The notes under the pieces: generated by a model | Told to the model about the DNA's origin: nothing | Database searches by the model: none | What the model saw: the letters and a program-made list of their open reading frames with translations, nothing else | Part shown: in pieces, positions 9,277 through 17,560 of the stretch | Layout of the letters: each line of letters opens with the position of its first letter | Numbering within the stretch: the first letter of the stretch is position 1 | Position numbers and translations under genes: made by a program | NCBI RefSeq assembly: GCF_017115045.1 | Contig: NZ_JABXKK010000034.1 | Location: 1-64,000, forward strand | Reading direction: 5' to 3' | DNA from: Nostoc sp. NMS8 | GTDB taxonomy: Bacteria; Cyanobacteriota; Cyanobacteriia; Cyanobacteriales; Nostocaceae | DNA length: 64,000 nt

Positions 9277-9460
9277 GTTTTCAAATCACTTACCCCTCAC
9301 GGGGATGGAAACTACTGTGCTTCAATCAAGTCTAAAAGTAATTCACCAAGTTTTCAAATCACTTACCCCTCACGGGGATGGAAACAGCTTTTAGTGAAAG
9401 AACCGTTTAACCTCTCCTGTCTAGGGCTTTTCAATCACTTCCCCTCACGGGGATGGAAAC
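9277..9460 (+). CRISPR. Small orphan CRISPR array, three repeats and two spacers
   Basis: Two identical 36-nt repeats lie at 9277-9312 and 9350-9385, beginning GTTTTCAAATCACTTA and ending CACGGGGATGGAAAC. The third unit, 9427-9460, lacks two single bases and begins with C, so it is degenerate. Spacers are 9313-9349 (37 nt) and 9386-9426 (41 nt). The GATGGAAAC 3' end is typical of cyanobacterial repeats and, with the degenerate copy at the far end, puts the leader on the left. No cas gene is present in the window, so any processing must come from machinery elsewhere. Confidence 0.9.
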
Positions 9461-9492
9461 TTAAGACTGATAAGCTAATCAGCCATTCCTAC

Positions 9493-9533
9493 ATTAACCT
9501 TTGCTTAATCCTTGCTTAAAAACAGCTTAATTA
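9493..9533 (+). promoter_or_regulatory. Pho box: four 8-bp direct repeats spaced by 3 nt
   Basis: The units ATTAACCT, CTTAATCC, CTTAAAAA and CTTAATTA begin at 9493, 9504, 9515 and 9526, exactly 11 nt apart. This is the layout of the cyanobacterial Pho box bound by the response regulator PhoB (SphR). It lies 75 nt before the phytase-like gene, so that gene is probably induced on phosphate starvation. Confidence 0.75.
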
Positions 9534-9608
9534 TCAGGCATAGATAATAAAAAAGTGAAAAAAATACAATATCCGTAAGCAAATATTGTACCTAGTAGGA
9601 ATACTGAT

Positions 9609-11036
9609 ATGCTCAAGAGAAATCTTTTTCTGTTCTTGTTAGCATCATTTTTTGTTGCCCCCGCAGCCAACGCAGATGTTAAGCTGATCGCAATTGGAAG
9701 CCTGAGTGGTAATATCAGCGATCGCTCCCAGAAAACCTCCGCTCCGCTCGAAAATGGTGTTCAGGGAAACCTCCTTGGTGGTTTTGGGTCAGGACTGGCC
9801 TATGCAGGTCGTAACACCTTCATTGCAATCCCAGATCGAGGCCCGAATGCCAAGGCATACAATAGCGCTGTGGATGACACAACATCCTATATCAACCGCT
9901 TCCAAACTATCACTGTGGAACTCGAACCAAGTCGATCTCCTTTAGGGTTGCCCTTTACTCTTACTCCTTATTTAGTTGACACGACTCTGCTATCCAGTAA
10001 TAAGCCTCTTTACTACGGTACTGGCGTAGGACTGGGAGTGCCTAACGGTTCCCCTGCTCTGAATGCCAAGAACACCTACTATTTCACTGGACGCTCAGAC
10101 AACTTCGACCCCACTCAGATATCGACCAATCCCAATAATGCCCGTTTCGATCCTGAAGGCGTGCGTGTATCCAATGATGGTAAGTCCATCTTTATCTCTG
10201 ATGAATACGGCCCTTATGTGTACCAATTCGATCGCAAGACAGGTAAGCGCATCAAGTTCTTTACACTCAACAGCAAGTTCGCTGTCAGCAATCTAAATCC
10301 TGTTAGTGCTACAGAGATTAGCGGTAACACATCTGGACGTGTTGCAAACAAGGGTATGGAAGGGCTAGCGATTACTCCTAATGGCAAGACCCTAGTTGGC
10401 ATACTGCAAAGTCCGCTGATTCAGGATGGGGGTACTAATGGCGCTTACACCAGAATTGTTAAGATCGACATTGCAACAGGCGCTACTCAAGAATACGCCT
10501 ATAAGCTAGATAATATCGGCACACCAGCTAAACCGAAGTACCCGACAGTAAGTGAAATTGTGTCCATCAGCGATCGCGAATTCTTAGTAGACGAACGAGA
10601 TGGCAAGGGGTTGGGTGATGGCTCTCAGGCTGTCTTCAAGAAGATATATCATATCGATCTGACCAATGCTCAAGAAGTCAGCAATATCACCGGAGAAAGC
10701 AACCTTGTAGGTAAAGAAGTTAGCAAAACCCTCTTCCTTGATGTCGTAGCGACGCTAACTCAGAATGGGATCAAACCAGAAGACATACCTGCCAAACTTG
10801 AAGGTTTGGCTTTTGGGCCAGATGTAGTTATCAACCACGCGAGGAAGCATACGCTCTTTATCAGCAATGATAATGACTTCGTTGGTACTATAACTTCGGA
10901 TGCTTTGCATCCAGTAGGTATCGACAACCCAAACAAGTTTTTCGTCTTTGCAATTGATGCTACTGACATTCCAGGCTTTGTACCGCAAAAGATTAAAGGA
11001 GAGCATGAATATCGGGGGTTCTGGGGAAGGAGATAA
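9609..11036 (+). CDS. Exported phytase-like / esterase-like protein (PF13449 type)
   Basis: A 475-residue protein with a signal peptide (MLKRNLFLFLLASFFVAPA, cut after ANA). The mature part has the beta-propeller pattern of the esterase-like activity of phytase family: RFDPEGVRVSNDGKSIFISDE (about residues 180-200), MEGLAITPNGKTLVGIL (about 248-265) and a late EGLAFGPDV. These segments carry the acidic residues that bind Ca2+ in such proteins. It should act in the periplasm or outside the cell, releasing phosphate from organic phosphate esters. The upstream four-unit Pho box supports a phosphate-acquisition role. Exact substrate is not known. Confidence 0.75.
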   Translation: MLKRNLFLFLLASFFVAPAANADVKLIAIGSLSGNISDRSQKTSAPLENGVQGNLLGGFGSGLAYAGRNTFIAIPDRGPNAKAYNSAVDDTTSYINRFQTITVELEPSRSPLGLPFTLTPYLVDTTLLSSNKPLYYGTGVGLGVPNGSPALNAKNTYYFTGRSDNFDPTQISTNPNNARFDPEGVRVSNDGKSIFISDEYGPYVYQFDRKTGKRIKFFTLNSKFAVSNLNPVSATEISGNTSGRVANKGMEGLAITPNGKTLVGILQSPLIQDGGTNGAYTRIVKIDIATGATQEYAYKLDNIGTPAKPKYPTVSEIVSISDREFLVDERDGKGLGDGSQAVFKKIYHIDLTNAQEVSNITGESNLVGKEVSKTLFLDVVATLTQNGIKPEDIPAKLEGLAFGPDVVINHARKHTLFISNDNDFVGTITSDALHPVGIDNPNKFFVFAIDATDIPGFVPQKIKGEHEYRGFWGRR

Positions 11037-11229
11037 CTAGGTAGGTACAAATAAACCCAACTATGTAACGAAATAAAAAATGCTTAAAATCCTTGCAATT
11101 ACTTCTCTACGAGACGCTACGCGAACACTTCACTTCACTCAATTCATAATGACATAGTTGTAAATTTTCTCGCCTACCTACTTAGTAGAAGTTGCAAACA
11201 ATTCCGATAAGCCCAGAATCCTGATGTAG

Positions 11230-11249
11230 AGACGCGATTTATCGCGTCT
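11230..11249. repeat. Short palindrome of the GACGCGAT family
   Basis: AGACGCGAT-TT-ATCGCGTCT is a perfect 9-bp inverted repeat between convergent genes. The same core forms the arms of the larger palindromes at 35849-35911 and 55285-55347. It may act as a terminator in either direction, but it has no clear T-run. Confidence 0.6.
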
Positions 11250-12050
11250 TCAGCCTTTAAAAATGATGTCGTACAGTGACAGCAGAATCTCTACCACAAT
11301 CAGAATCACTACATACCACTCCACTCGCTGACTACTACTATGCTGCATGAACTCCAATACTGTTTGTGCTGTTTGGGTAATTAGCTCTAGTTTGCGTTCT
11401 AAGGCATTGTGACGCTCACGGATTTCGTATTCATCCTCCAAGCGCAGATATAAGTTTTCTAGCTGTGGGGACTCCCAGAGCAACTCCGGCTTATCAATGA
11501 TCTCTACTCGACCTACAATCTTATGTTGAACTAACAGAGTAGTCCCAAGTTGACGCAGTAATTCCCTACTCTGGCGTCTTCCCCTTTGTTCACGCTGGAG
11601 ACTAGCCGCAAACGGTTCAATTTGATCGAATACAGCCGCGAGGCTAGTTTCATAATGAGACAGTACAACACTTTTAGCGAGAATATCTGCCACTATCTGC
11701 AAGCGTTCTACACTAAATTCATGGAGAAAAATTTTTCCTTCCTTAACTCGCTCACTCTCCACAATGTTGAGATAAACTTCCACCTCTTCTGTTTCCGGGT
11801 CGGCAAAAGAGTCACTAACTTGAGAGGATAGTTTGGTCAAGAAGACTGCCTTTTCTATCGGCTCAAGATTAAACAGGACAACTGCACCATAGTCCAGCAG
11901 TACCGCACAGCCGTGTTTACCGACTGAAATCATTACTGGCATAGTCGCCAAGCAAATGTAATTCTCCAACGTCTGTAAGTTAATATCCTCACCAAGAAAT
12001 AGGGCCTGCGCTCTAAATCTATCTCTGTCACTAAAAAGAAGTTTTTGCAT
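11250..12050 (-). CDS. DUF155 / RMD1 family protein
   Basis: A 266-residue protein from ATG 12050. The middle part has the DUF155 pattern (GAVVLFNLEPIEKAVFL, and later LAKSVVLSHYETSLAAVFD). About residues 190-235 form a helix with ERHNALERKLELI, and the end (YVVILIVVEILLSLYDIIF) is a single membrane segment, as in the yeast Rmd1/Rmd8 and E. coli YagE relatives. Those proteins are tail-anchored; the mitochondrial member supports mitochondrial translation, but the bacterial role is unknown. It lies upstream of no obvious partner; the GT2 gene precedes it on the same strand 44 nt away, so the two may be co-transcribed. Confidence 0.8.
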   Translation of the reverse strand: MQKLLFSDRDRFRAQALFLGEDINLQTLENYICLATMPVMISVGKHGCAVLLDYGAVVLFNLEPIEKAVFLTKLSSQVSDSFADPETEEVEVYLNIVESERVKEGKIFLHEFSVERLQIVADILAKSVVLSHYETSLAAVFDQIEPFAASLQREQRGRRQSRELLRQLGTTLLVQHKIVGRVEIIDKPELLWESPQLENLYLRLEDEYEIRERHNALERKLELITQTAQTVLEFMQHSSSQRVEWYVVILIVVEILLSLYDIIFKG

Positions 12051-12094
12051 TGTCGCCCTATGCTATATTCTGCCTGCTGATCTCCACTTTTCAA

Positions 12095-13054
12095 TCACAA
12101 TGTTTGCTGCATTTGAGCATAAGCTTCATAAACACCCTTCACGTTATACCAGTTGAGGAAGATTCGAGCGATTTCTAAAGCTAGTTGCGGTTTACCTAAA
12201 TTAATTAGCCATTGCAATAACGGAGCCATTGTCCGTTCATTCAGTACACCATTGAGTGAAAGAATACCCCAAAGTAAGCGATGCAGCCAAGTCATTTGAA
12301 TCATCATTCGCACTTCCCATGTGGGATGTTTTTGATAAAACAAAACTCCCATACGTCCACGTTGAATTTCTTGGTCAATTAATCGGGGAATTTGTTCTAA
12401 GTTAAATGCTGGATGCCAGTGATATCCTACGGCTTCTGGACATTTAATTAGTGTCAAACCTAGTTTTTTCAGTCGCACACCTAGTTCTAAATCTTCCCAA
12501 CCATAGAGTTGAAAGCTGGTGTCAAAAAGTCCGGCTTTCTCTAGCCAATGTTTGGGGATTGCGACATTCCCCGTAGCAAAAAAAGCTGCTGAAAAATCTG
12601 TGACTTTGTAGGGTTCAGCCGTTGGATTGTTGAAATTACAAGTATTAATAACTGCTCCGTAGGTGAAAAGGCGATCGCTCCCCAATTTCTCTTTCCCCTG
12701 CACTAAGGCGTTATCATGAGCTTGCAGGAAATTATTCAGCACTACTAAATCACTATCAATAAAAATAATTGTGTCTCCCAGCGCCTCTTTTACCCCCAAA
12801 TTCCGAGCCGCAGCTGGGCCAGCATGGTCTTGCTGAAACCAGCGCACATGGGGAAACTCTTCTTTGTGTTCTGCCAACCACTCTAATGTACCATCAGTAG
12901 AACCATCATCTACTAAGACAATCTCGTAATCAATAACCGAATTTGGCTGACTCAACTCCTGCACCTCCAAAGCGCGGAGGCACTTTTCTAAAATCGGTTG
13001 GCGATTATAAGTCGGTATCACAACGCTGAAAAACACAGTCTCCACCCACAACAC
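12095..13054 (-). CDS. Family 2 glycosyltransferase
   Basis: A 319-residue GT-A fold enzyme. Motifs run in order: SVVIPTYNRQPILEKCLRAL (nucleotide-sugar binding), VLVDDGSTDGTLEWL, IFIDSDLVVLN (the D-x-D metal site, about residues 96-99) and the acceptor-side GWEDLELGVRLKKLGL, whose ED pair supplies the catalytic base. There is no membrane segment. The frame begins with GTG at 13054; GTG at the fourth codon is an alternative, and no ATG lies near. Donor and acceptor are unknown. It precedes the DUF155 gene. Confidence 0.85.
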   Translation of the reverse strand: MLWVETVFFSVVIPTYNRQPILEKCLRALEVQELSQPNSVIDYEIVLVDDGSTDGTLEWLAEHKEEFPHVRWFQQDHAGPAAARNLGVKEALGDTIIFIDSDLVVLNNFLQAHDNALVQGKEKLGSDRLFTYGAVINTCNFNNPTAEPYKVTDFSAAFFATGNVAIPKHWLEKAGLFDTSFQLYGWEDLELGVRLKKLGLTLIKCPEAVGYHWHPAFNLEQIPRLIDQEIQRGRMGVLFYQKHPTWEVRMMIQMTWLHRLLWGILSLNGVLNERTMAPLLQWLINLGKPQLALEIARIFLNWYNVKGVYEAYAQMQQTL

Positions 13055-13249
13055 TATTTATCCATCTCCAGGATAGGACAGATGGGGCGCTGACACTGTT
13101 CCTTACTTTTTTAAACGCAGAGGTACGCGGAGTTTTGCCAAAGTCCCATCACCAACCCTCAATATTTCCGAACCTCTTTTACGGTGACATGTACTTAGCT
13201 GATTCTAGTTAAGAGAATGTCAGAGGGAATAATTTTTAATTAACTAATA

Positions 13250-13268
13250 CATAACCTAACCTTAATCA
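13250..13268 (+). promoter_or_regulatory. Candidate Pho box upstream of phoX
   Basis: CATAACCT-AAC-CTTAATCA matches two 8-bp units with a 3-nt spacer, the cyanobacterial Pho-box arrangement, about 160 nt before the PhoX start. It has fewer units and more mismatches than the box at 9493-9533. Confidence 0.55.
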
Positions 13269-13427
13269 TTGATAATTATGTTAAATAATAGACTAATTAT
13301 ATTTATTTGTAAAAAATAGTTAATTCTGCTTTTTTCAATTGGTTATTTTTAAAAAATAGGAAATTTTATTAAATTAAGAGTTTTTTATATCTACTAAATT
13401 TTTCCTATCACATCAGAGGAAAGTTTG

Positions 13428-15767
13428 ATGTCTAAATTGAGTCGGAGAGAAATTTTAATATTTTTTGCTGGCAGTGCTGGTGCTGCTATTTTGGGAGATA
13501 AATTCTTAAACGGTGTTGTTAGCAGTGCAGAAGTAAAAACCGCGCCACTCAGCTTTACACCTGTACGCTTACCACATCCACTACCAATTTATCAACAGCA
13601 GAAAAATTTCTTACCAACAGGAATTGGTCAGGGAGAAGTAGTTAATGTATCTGCGGATATTAAGTTAGGTAACTACAACGTTATTGATGATGTAGTAGTG
13701 CCGCCAGAGTACGAACGTTATGTAATTGTCAGTTGGGGCGATCGCGTCTTTCCTAACAAAGATGATTATTTCGGTTACAACAACGATTTTACTGGTTTTA
13801 TTCCCTTGGGAAAAACTAATGATGCCGGGTATTTATGGGTGAATCATGAATACGTTAGTTTTCCATTTTCTAATTTAGTAGTAGAAGATTCTTCCGATCT
13901 TAAAGGACTGCCCGACGCTTTTGAAAAGGTAATTGGTTGGGCTTTACCTTCCAGCAGAAATATTGAAGTTGAAGGTGAATTTTTATATAACCAAGGCGGC
14001 TCAATCGTCCGCATATCTCGCCAGAATGCCAATAAACGTTTTGCTGTGGTTAAAGATGCCAAAAATCGCCGCATTCATGGTCTTTCTGGCTTGGAAATCA
14101 ATAGTCAACGCAAGGATGACTACAAAAATATCACAGCTTGGGGAAGTCGCAACCATCAAAAAGGGGACAAAAATTATTTAATTGCGACTGGGCCAGCTGC
14201 AACCCAAGTTTTTAATCTCTCCTCCGATGAATTGGGTAACAAAATTATTGGAACTGCCTTCAACTGTTCTGGTGGTAAAACTCCTTGGGGAACGATTTTA
14301 TCTGCGGAAGAAAACTTCCAAAATAGCGTCACAGAAGGAGTCAAAGCTAATGGTACTCAAACGAGTTACACAGATAAAACTCTCGGCAAAACTTTTGGCT
14401 TAGTTGGCGAAAAATACGGCTGGATTGTAGAAATTGACCCAGCGAATCCGAAATTTCGCCCCCGTAAACACACTTGGTTAGGTCGGTTTCGCCATGAAAA
14501 TATTGCCGTGCGCGTTGAAAAAGGCCAGAAATTAGTTGCTTACTTGGGTGACGACAGACGTGGCGGACACACTTGGAAATTTGTCAGTGCCAACACTATT
14601 TCTTCACCCACCAGCAAAACTAACAGTAGCTTATGGGAAAATGGGACTTTGTATGTTGCCCGCTATAATCCAGACGGTACAGGTAAATGGATACCGTTAC
14701 TTTTAACAACTGCTACCAATCCAATTACACCGACAGTTCTATCTTCTGTAGAATTTGCTGCATTGCAGAAAGTACAAAGAGAAGGTCTTTTACCACTACC
14801 GAGACGTAATGGCATTGCAGGTGAAACCAAAGATGGTGGTACATTTAAATGCGATCGCACTAACGAAGCAAAAGCACTACCTGATTATCAAAATAAAAAG
14901 CTATCTGACTTCTACTCTAGCCAAGGTGCTGTCCTCAGTGATGCCTTTTTAGCTGCAAACTTAGTTGGGGGAACTCCCACAGCGCGTCCAGAAGATATAG
15001 AAGTGCATCCAACCACCAAAGAAGTCTTCATTGCCTATACTGATGGTGCGCCGGGAAGCGATGGTTATCCTGATTCCCGAATTTTTCAAGTTGCCAAGTT
15101 AAGTACAGATGCCAGGGCGACTCAGCAATCAGGCGGACTGTACAAAATTATTGAAGATAATGCCGATGCAACAAGTTTAACCTTCCGGTGGCAGAGATTT
15201 GCCCAAGGTGGCGAAGCCGGATCGGTGAATGGTGCTGGTTTTGCCAACGTCGATAATTTGGTGTTCGACAATCAAGGAAATATTTGGGGTGTCACAGATA
15301 TGTCTACCGGCACTCACAATGGTTTTGATGTTGGTGCTGAGGGTAAACAAACCAAAATTGATCACACAGCTAGCGGTAATATTTCTGATTTTACAGGAGT
15401 TTTCGGTAATAACTGGCTATTTTTTATCCCTACTAGTGGTGCTAATGCGGGACAAGTAACACCGTTTGCTTATGGGCCAGTGCGTTGTGAAATGACAGGG
15501 CCAACTTTTGTTGGAAATACACTGATTATTTCAGTACAACATCCTGGTGAAGACTGTCCAATAAATGATGGCACAATGCTGAGTCGCAGTATTGAATTAT
15601 TAGATTTGAATGGTACTACATTTAATCAAACTCGGAGTTTACCTCGTGGTAGTAGTTGGCCAAGTAATATCTCAAAAACTGATGGTGGTAAGGAGCAATC
15701 TACAGGTATTCCCCGACCATCTGTAATTGGTATTCACCCAAAAAATTCTCGCAGTAAGTTTATTTAA
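13428..15767 (+). CDS. phoX: PhoX-family alkaline phosphatase
   Basis: A 779-residue protein; ATG 13428 is preferred to the TTG one codon earlier because it follows a GAGGA site. The N-terminus is a Tat signal (SRREILIFFAGSAGAAILG), so it is exported folded. The body follows PhoX/DUF839 proteins: VVPPEYERYVIVSWGDRVF, GYLWVNHEYVSF, NCSGGKTPWGTILSAEENF, GRFRHENIAV, RPEDIEVHPTTKEVFIAYTD and VQHPGEDC. PhoX enzymes bind Ca2+ and Fe and cut phosphomonoesters, in the periplasm or outside. The family is usually under PhoB (SphR) control, in line with the candidate Pho box. It stands alone and is followed by a hairpin at 15802-15836. Confidence 0.9.
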   Translation: MSKLSRREILIFFAGSAGAAILGDKFLNGVVSSAEVKTAPLSFTPVRLPHPLPIYQQQKNFLPTGIGQGEVVNVSADIKLGNYNVIDDVVVPPEYERYVIVSWGDRVFPNKDDYFGYNNDFTGFIPLGKTNDAGYLWVNHEYVSFPFSNLVVEDSSDLKGLPDAFEKVIGWALPSSRNIEVEGEFLYNQGGSIVRISRQNANKRFAVVKDAKNRRIHGLSGLEINSQRKDDYKNITAWGSRNHQKGDKNYLIATGPAATQVFNLSSDELGNKIIGTAFNCSGGKTPWGTILSAEENFQNSVTEGVKANGTQTSYTDKTLGKTFGLVGEKYGWIVEIDPANPKFRPRKHTWLGRFRHENIAVRVEKGQKLVAYLGDDRRGGHTWKFVSANTISSPTSKTNSSLWENGTLYVARYNPDGTGKWIPLLLTTATNPITPTVLSSVEFAALQKVQREGLLPLPRRNGIAGETKDGGTFKCDRTNEAKALPDYQNKKLSDFYSSQGAVLSDAFLAANLVGGTPTARPEDIEVHPTTKEVFIAYTDGAPGSDGYPDSRIFQVAKLSTDARATQQSGGLYKIIEDNADATSLTFRWQRFAQGGEAGSVNGAGFANVDNLVFDNQGNIWGVTDMSTGTHNGFDVGAEGKQTKIDHTASGNISDFTGVFGNNWLFFIPTSGANAGQVTPFAYGPVRCEMTGPTFVGNTLIISVQHPGEDCPINDGTMLSRSIELLDLNGTTFNQTRSLPRGSSWPSNISKTDGGKEQSTGIPRPSVIGIHPKNSRSKFI

Positions 15768-15801
15768 GGGACTTCCAAATAAAAAAATATTCAATTAACT
15801 C

Positions 15802-15836
15802 TTGTGGGGTGAGCGCTCATGTTGCCCACCCCACAA
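15802..15836 (+). terminator. Hairpin downstream of phoX
   Basis: TTGTGGGGTG (15802-15811) pairs perfectly with CACCCCACAA (15827-15836). A long T-run is missing, so it may be a weak terminator or an mRNA-stabilising hairpin. The remainder of the 414-nt gap to the CDF gene is AT-rich with one palindrome (16112-16127). Confidence 0.6.
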
Positions 15837-16111
15837 TATTGGATAATTTATTTCTCGCAGTTCCCTAATATATCGTAAGTGATTTACTAAACATGATACC
15901 AGTAGAAAGCAAAAGATAATGGTTATCATCCCCTATCTGTTTGAAAAGACGATCGCAAGTTTTGATTACAAATAAAGTCATTGTGTAATTAACAATAAAT
16001 TACTAATAGGATATTTGCTACTTAATTTTCTGCAAATTCATTTTTAACACAATTATTACCATTTCTTAAACTAAGCAAGATAACTTTTTATAAGTTGATA
16101 TTTTTCTGGTG

Positions 16112-16127
16112 TTCACATATTTGTGAA
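16112..16127. promoter_or_regulatory. Palindromic candidate operator before the CDF transporter
   Basis: TTCACA-TATT-TGTGAA is a perfect 6-bp inverted repeat 54 nt upstream of the transporter start, a good place for a repressor site. The binding protein is unknown; metal sensors are the obvious class. Confidence 0.45.
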
Positions 16128-16181
16128 TTTAAGCGGCATACCAATTGAGCGAATCCTGTACTGTAAAAGGCTTTTCTAGTA

Positions 16182-17156
16182 ATGCTTTCACTTGAATGGT
16201 GTGGATGTGAACATGATTCGGCAAAAGTATTGAATAATCAGCAGAAATCTAAAGTATTGTGGCTAACAGTAGCCTTACTTGCGGTTTTTTTCGTTGCTGA
16301 GTGGAGTGTGGGTTTATGGAGTCAAAGTTTATCTTTACAGGCGGATGCAGGACACATTTTATCGGATATTACAGCCTTAGTAATATCTCTAATTGCTAGT
16401 TTTTTAGCACAGCAACCAGCGAAGAAAAAAGCAACCTTTGGAAATCAGCGAATTGAAGTTTTAGCAGCCTTGTTAAATGGATTAGGTTTGCTGGCGATCG
16501 CTACTTTTATCATATTGGAAGCTATTCAACGCTGGCAACATCCAGCAGCAATTTTAGGCTTACCAATGTTAGGGATTGCCGTATTAGGTTTAATCGTCAA
16601 TCTGCTCAATATTACTTTGCTTCATCCCCACACTCACGACGATTTAAACTTGCGCGGAGCTTTGCTTCATGTCATCGCTGATACTGCTAGTTCTGTGGGC
16701 GTAATTATAGCTGCAATAGCCGTTCATCTTTGGGATTGGTGGTGGGCAGATGTTGCTATTAGTTTAGTAGTTGCAATTTTTACGGGTTTAAGTGCTTTAC
16801 CTTTAGTGCAAGAAAGTTTAAAGATTTTTTTGGAATATGCACCAGAATCAATTGACCCCCTTGAGGTGGAAATATCTCTCAAATCTTTTCCTGGTGTTGT
16901 GCAAGTAGAAAAACTCTACATTTGGACACTTAGCTCAAATAAGATAATGCTTTGTGCCAATTTGACGGTTGAATGTACAACTATCCAAGAACGCGATCGC
17001 TTACTCAATAAGTTGGAAAATCACATCCGACAAACTTTTTATATTGCTGAAATAACTTTGCAGCTAACTAGCTACAAAAAACCTTCATTAATGCCAATTC
17101 ATCCTTTATTTAAACAAGATTTAGTTTTTATGTTATCTCCTAATAAAGCAAATTAA
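16182..17156 (+). CDS. Cation diffusion facilitator (Zn/Co/Cd efflux) transporter
   Basis: A 324-residue integral membrane protein with six membrane helices. The metal site residues are visible as H-x3-D pairs in helices II and V: DAGHILSDITALVISL and HVIADTASSVGVIIAA. The loop between helices IV and V is short (LHPHTHDDLNLRGALLH), with a few histidines. The C-terminal 100 residues form the cytosolic domain. These proteins exchange a metal ion for protons across the plasma membrane. The N-terminus contains CGCEH, which could help to gather metal. A palindrome lies upstream. Metal specificity is inferred from the family only. Confidence 0.85.
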   Translation: MLSLEWCGCEHDSAKVLNNQQKSKVLWLTVALLAVFFVAEWSVGLWSQSLSLQADAGHILSDITALVISLIASFLAQQPAKKKATFGNQRIEVLAALLNGLGLLAIATFIILEAIQRWQHPAAILGLPMLGIAVLGLIVNLLNITLLHPHTHDDLNLRGALLHVIADTASSVGVIIAAIAVHLWDWWWADVAISLVVAIFTGLSALPLVQESLKIFLEYAPESIDPLEVEISLKSFPGVVQVEKLYIWTLSSNKIMLCANLTVECTTIQERDRLLNKLENHIRQTFYIAEITLQLTSYKKPSLMPIHPLFKQDLVFMLSPNKAN

Positions 17157-17281
17157 AACCAGCGCATTTGTGTTGATTTTTCTGCCTAAATTACTTAAAT
17201 TAAAATTTTAAAATCATGCTTATTGACATTGACTTTAATTGTCAAAGCATCGCGACCAGTTATTAATTAGGAGGTTTCCTG

Positions 17282-17521
17282 ATGATGAGTTTCATGCAAA
17301 AATCCCCAATGATTTCATTACTGAAACAGTACAAACGCATCTTGGCTTGGTTCATCTCTGGTCTTGTTTTGGCAGTTTTGTTGTTCTTGGGAACATCAAA
17401 TCAACAACCAGCAACCGCCTCTAACCCAAGTTATCCTACCCCATCACCTATGCCAAATGTGACTTCTACATACTCAGACTTTGGTGCTACTCACCTAGAA
17501 CCAAACTTTTATCAGTACTAA
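17282..17521 (+). CDS. Small exported protein with a signal peptide like the adjacent PhoA
   Basis: A 79-residue ORF with a strong AGGAGG site at 17270-17275. Its N-terminus (MISLLKQYKRILAWFISGLV) matches that of the next gene (MISLLRKYKRSLALTMVGLL), so the two signal peptides arose by duplication. After an ATAS cleavage region the mature part is only about 34 residues, rich in Pro, Ser and Thr, with no known domain. It precedes the alkaline phosphatase by 39 nt and is probably co-transcribed. It could be a peptide product, or the remains of a duplicated phosphatase gene that lost its body. Confidence 0.65.
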   Translation: MMSFMQKSPMISLLKQYKRILAWFISGLVLAVLLFLGTSNQQPATASNPSYPTPSPMPNVTSTYSDFGATHLEPNFYQY

Positions 17522-17560
17522 CGGCTAATACTTGCTCAATTAATTTTAAGGCACACTGTA

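Noticed and set aside
17157..17281. Pho box before the small protein and PhoA-type gene
   Set aside because: TTAA-containing words exist in this AT-rich stretch, but not with regular 11-bp spacing.
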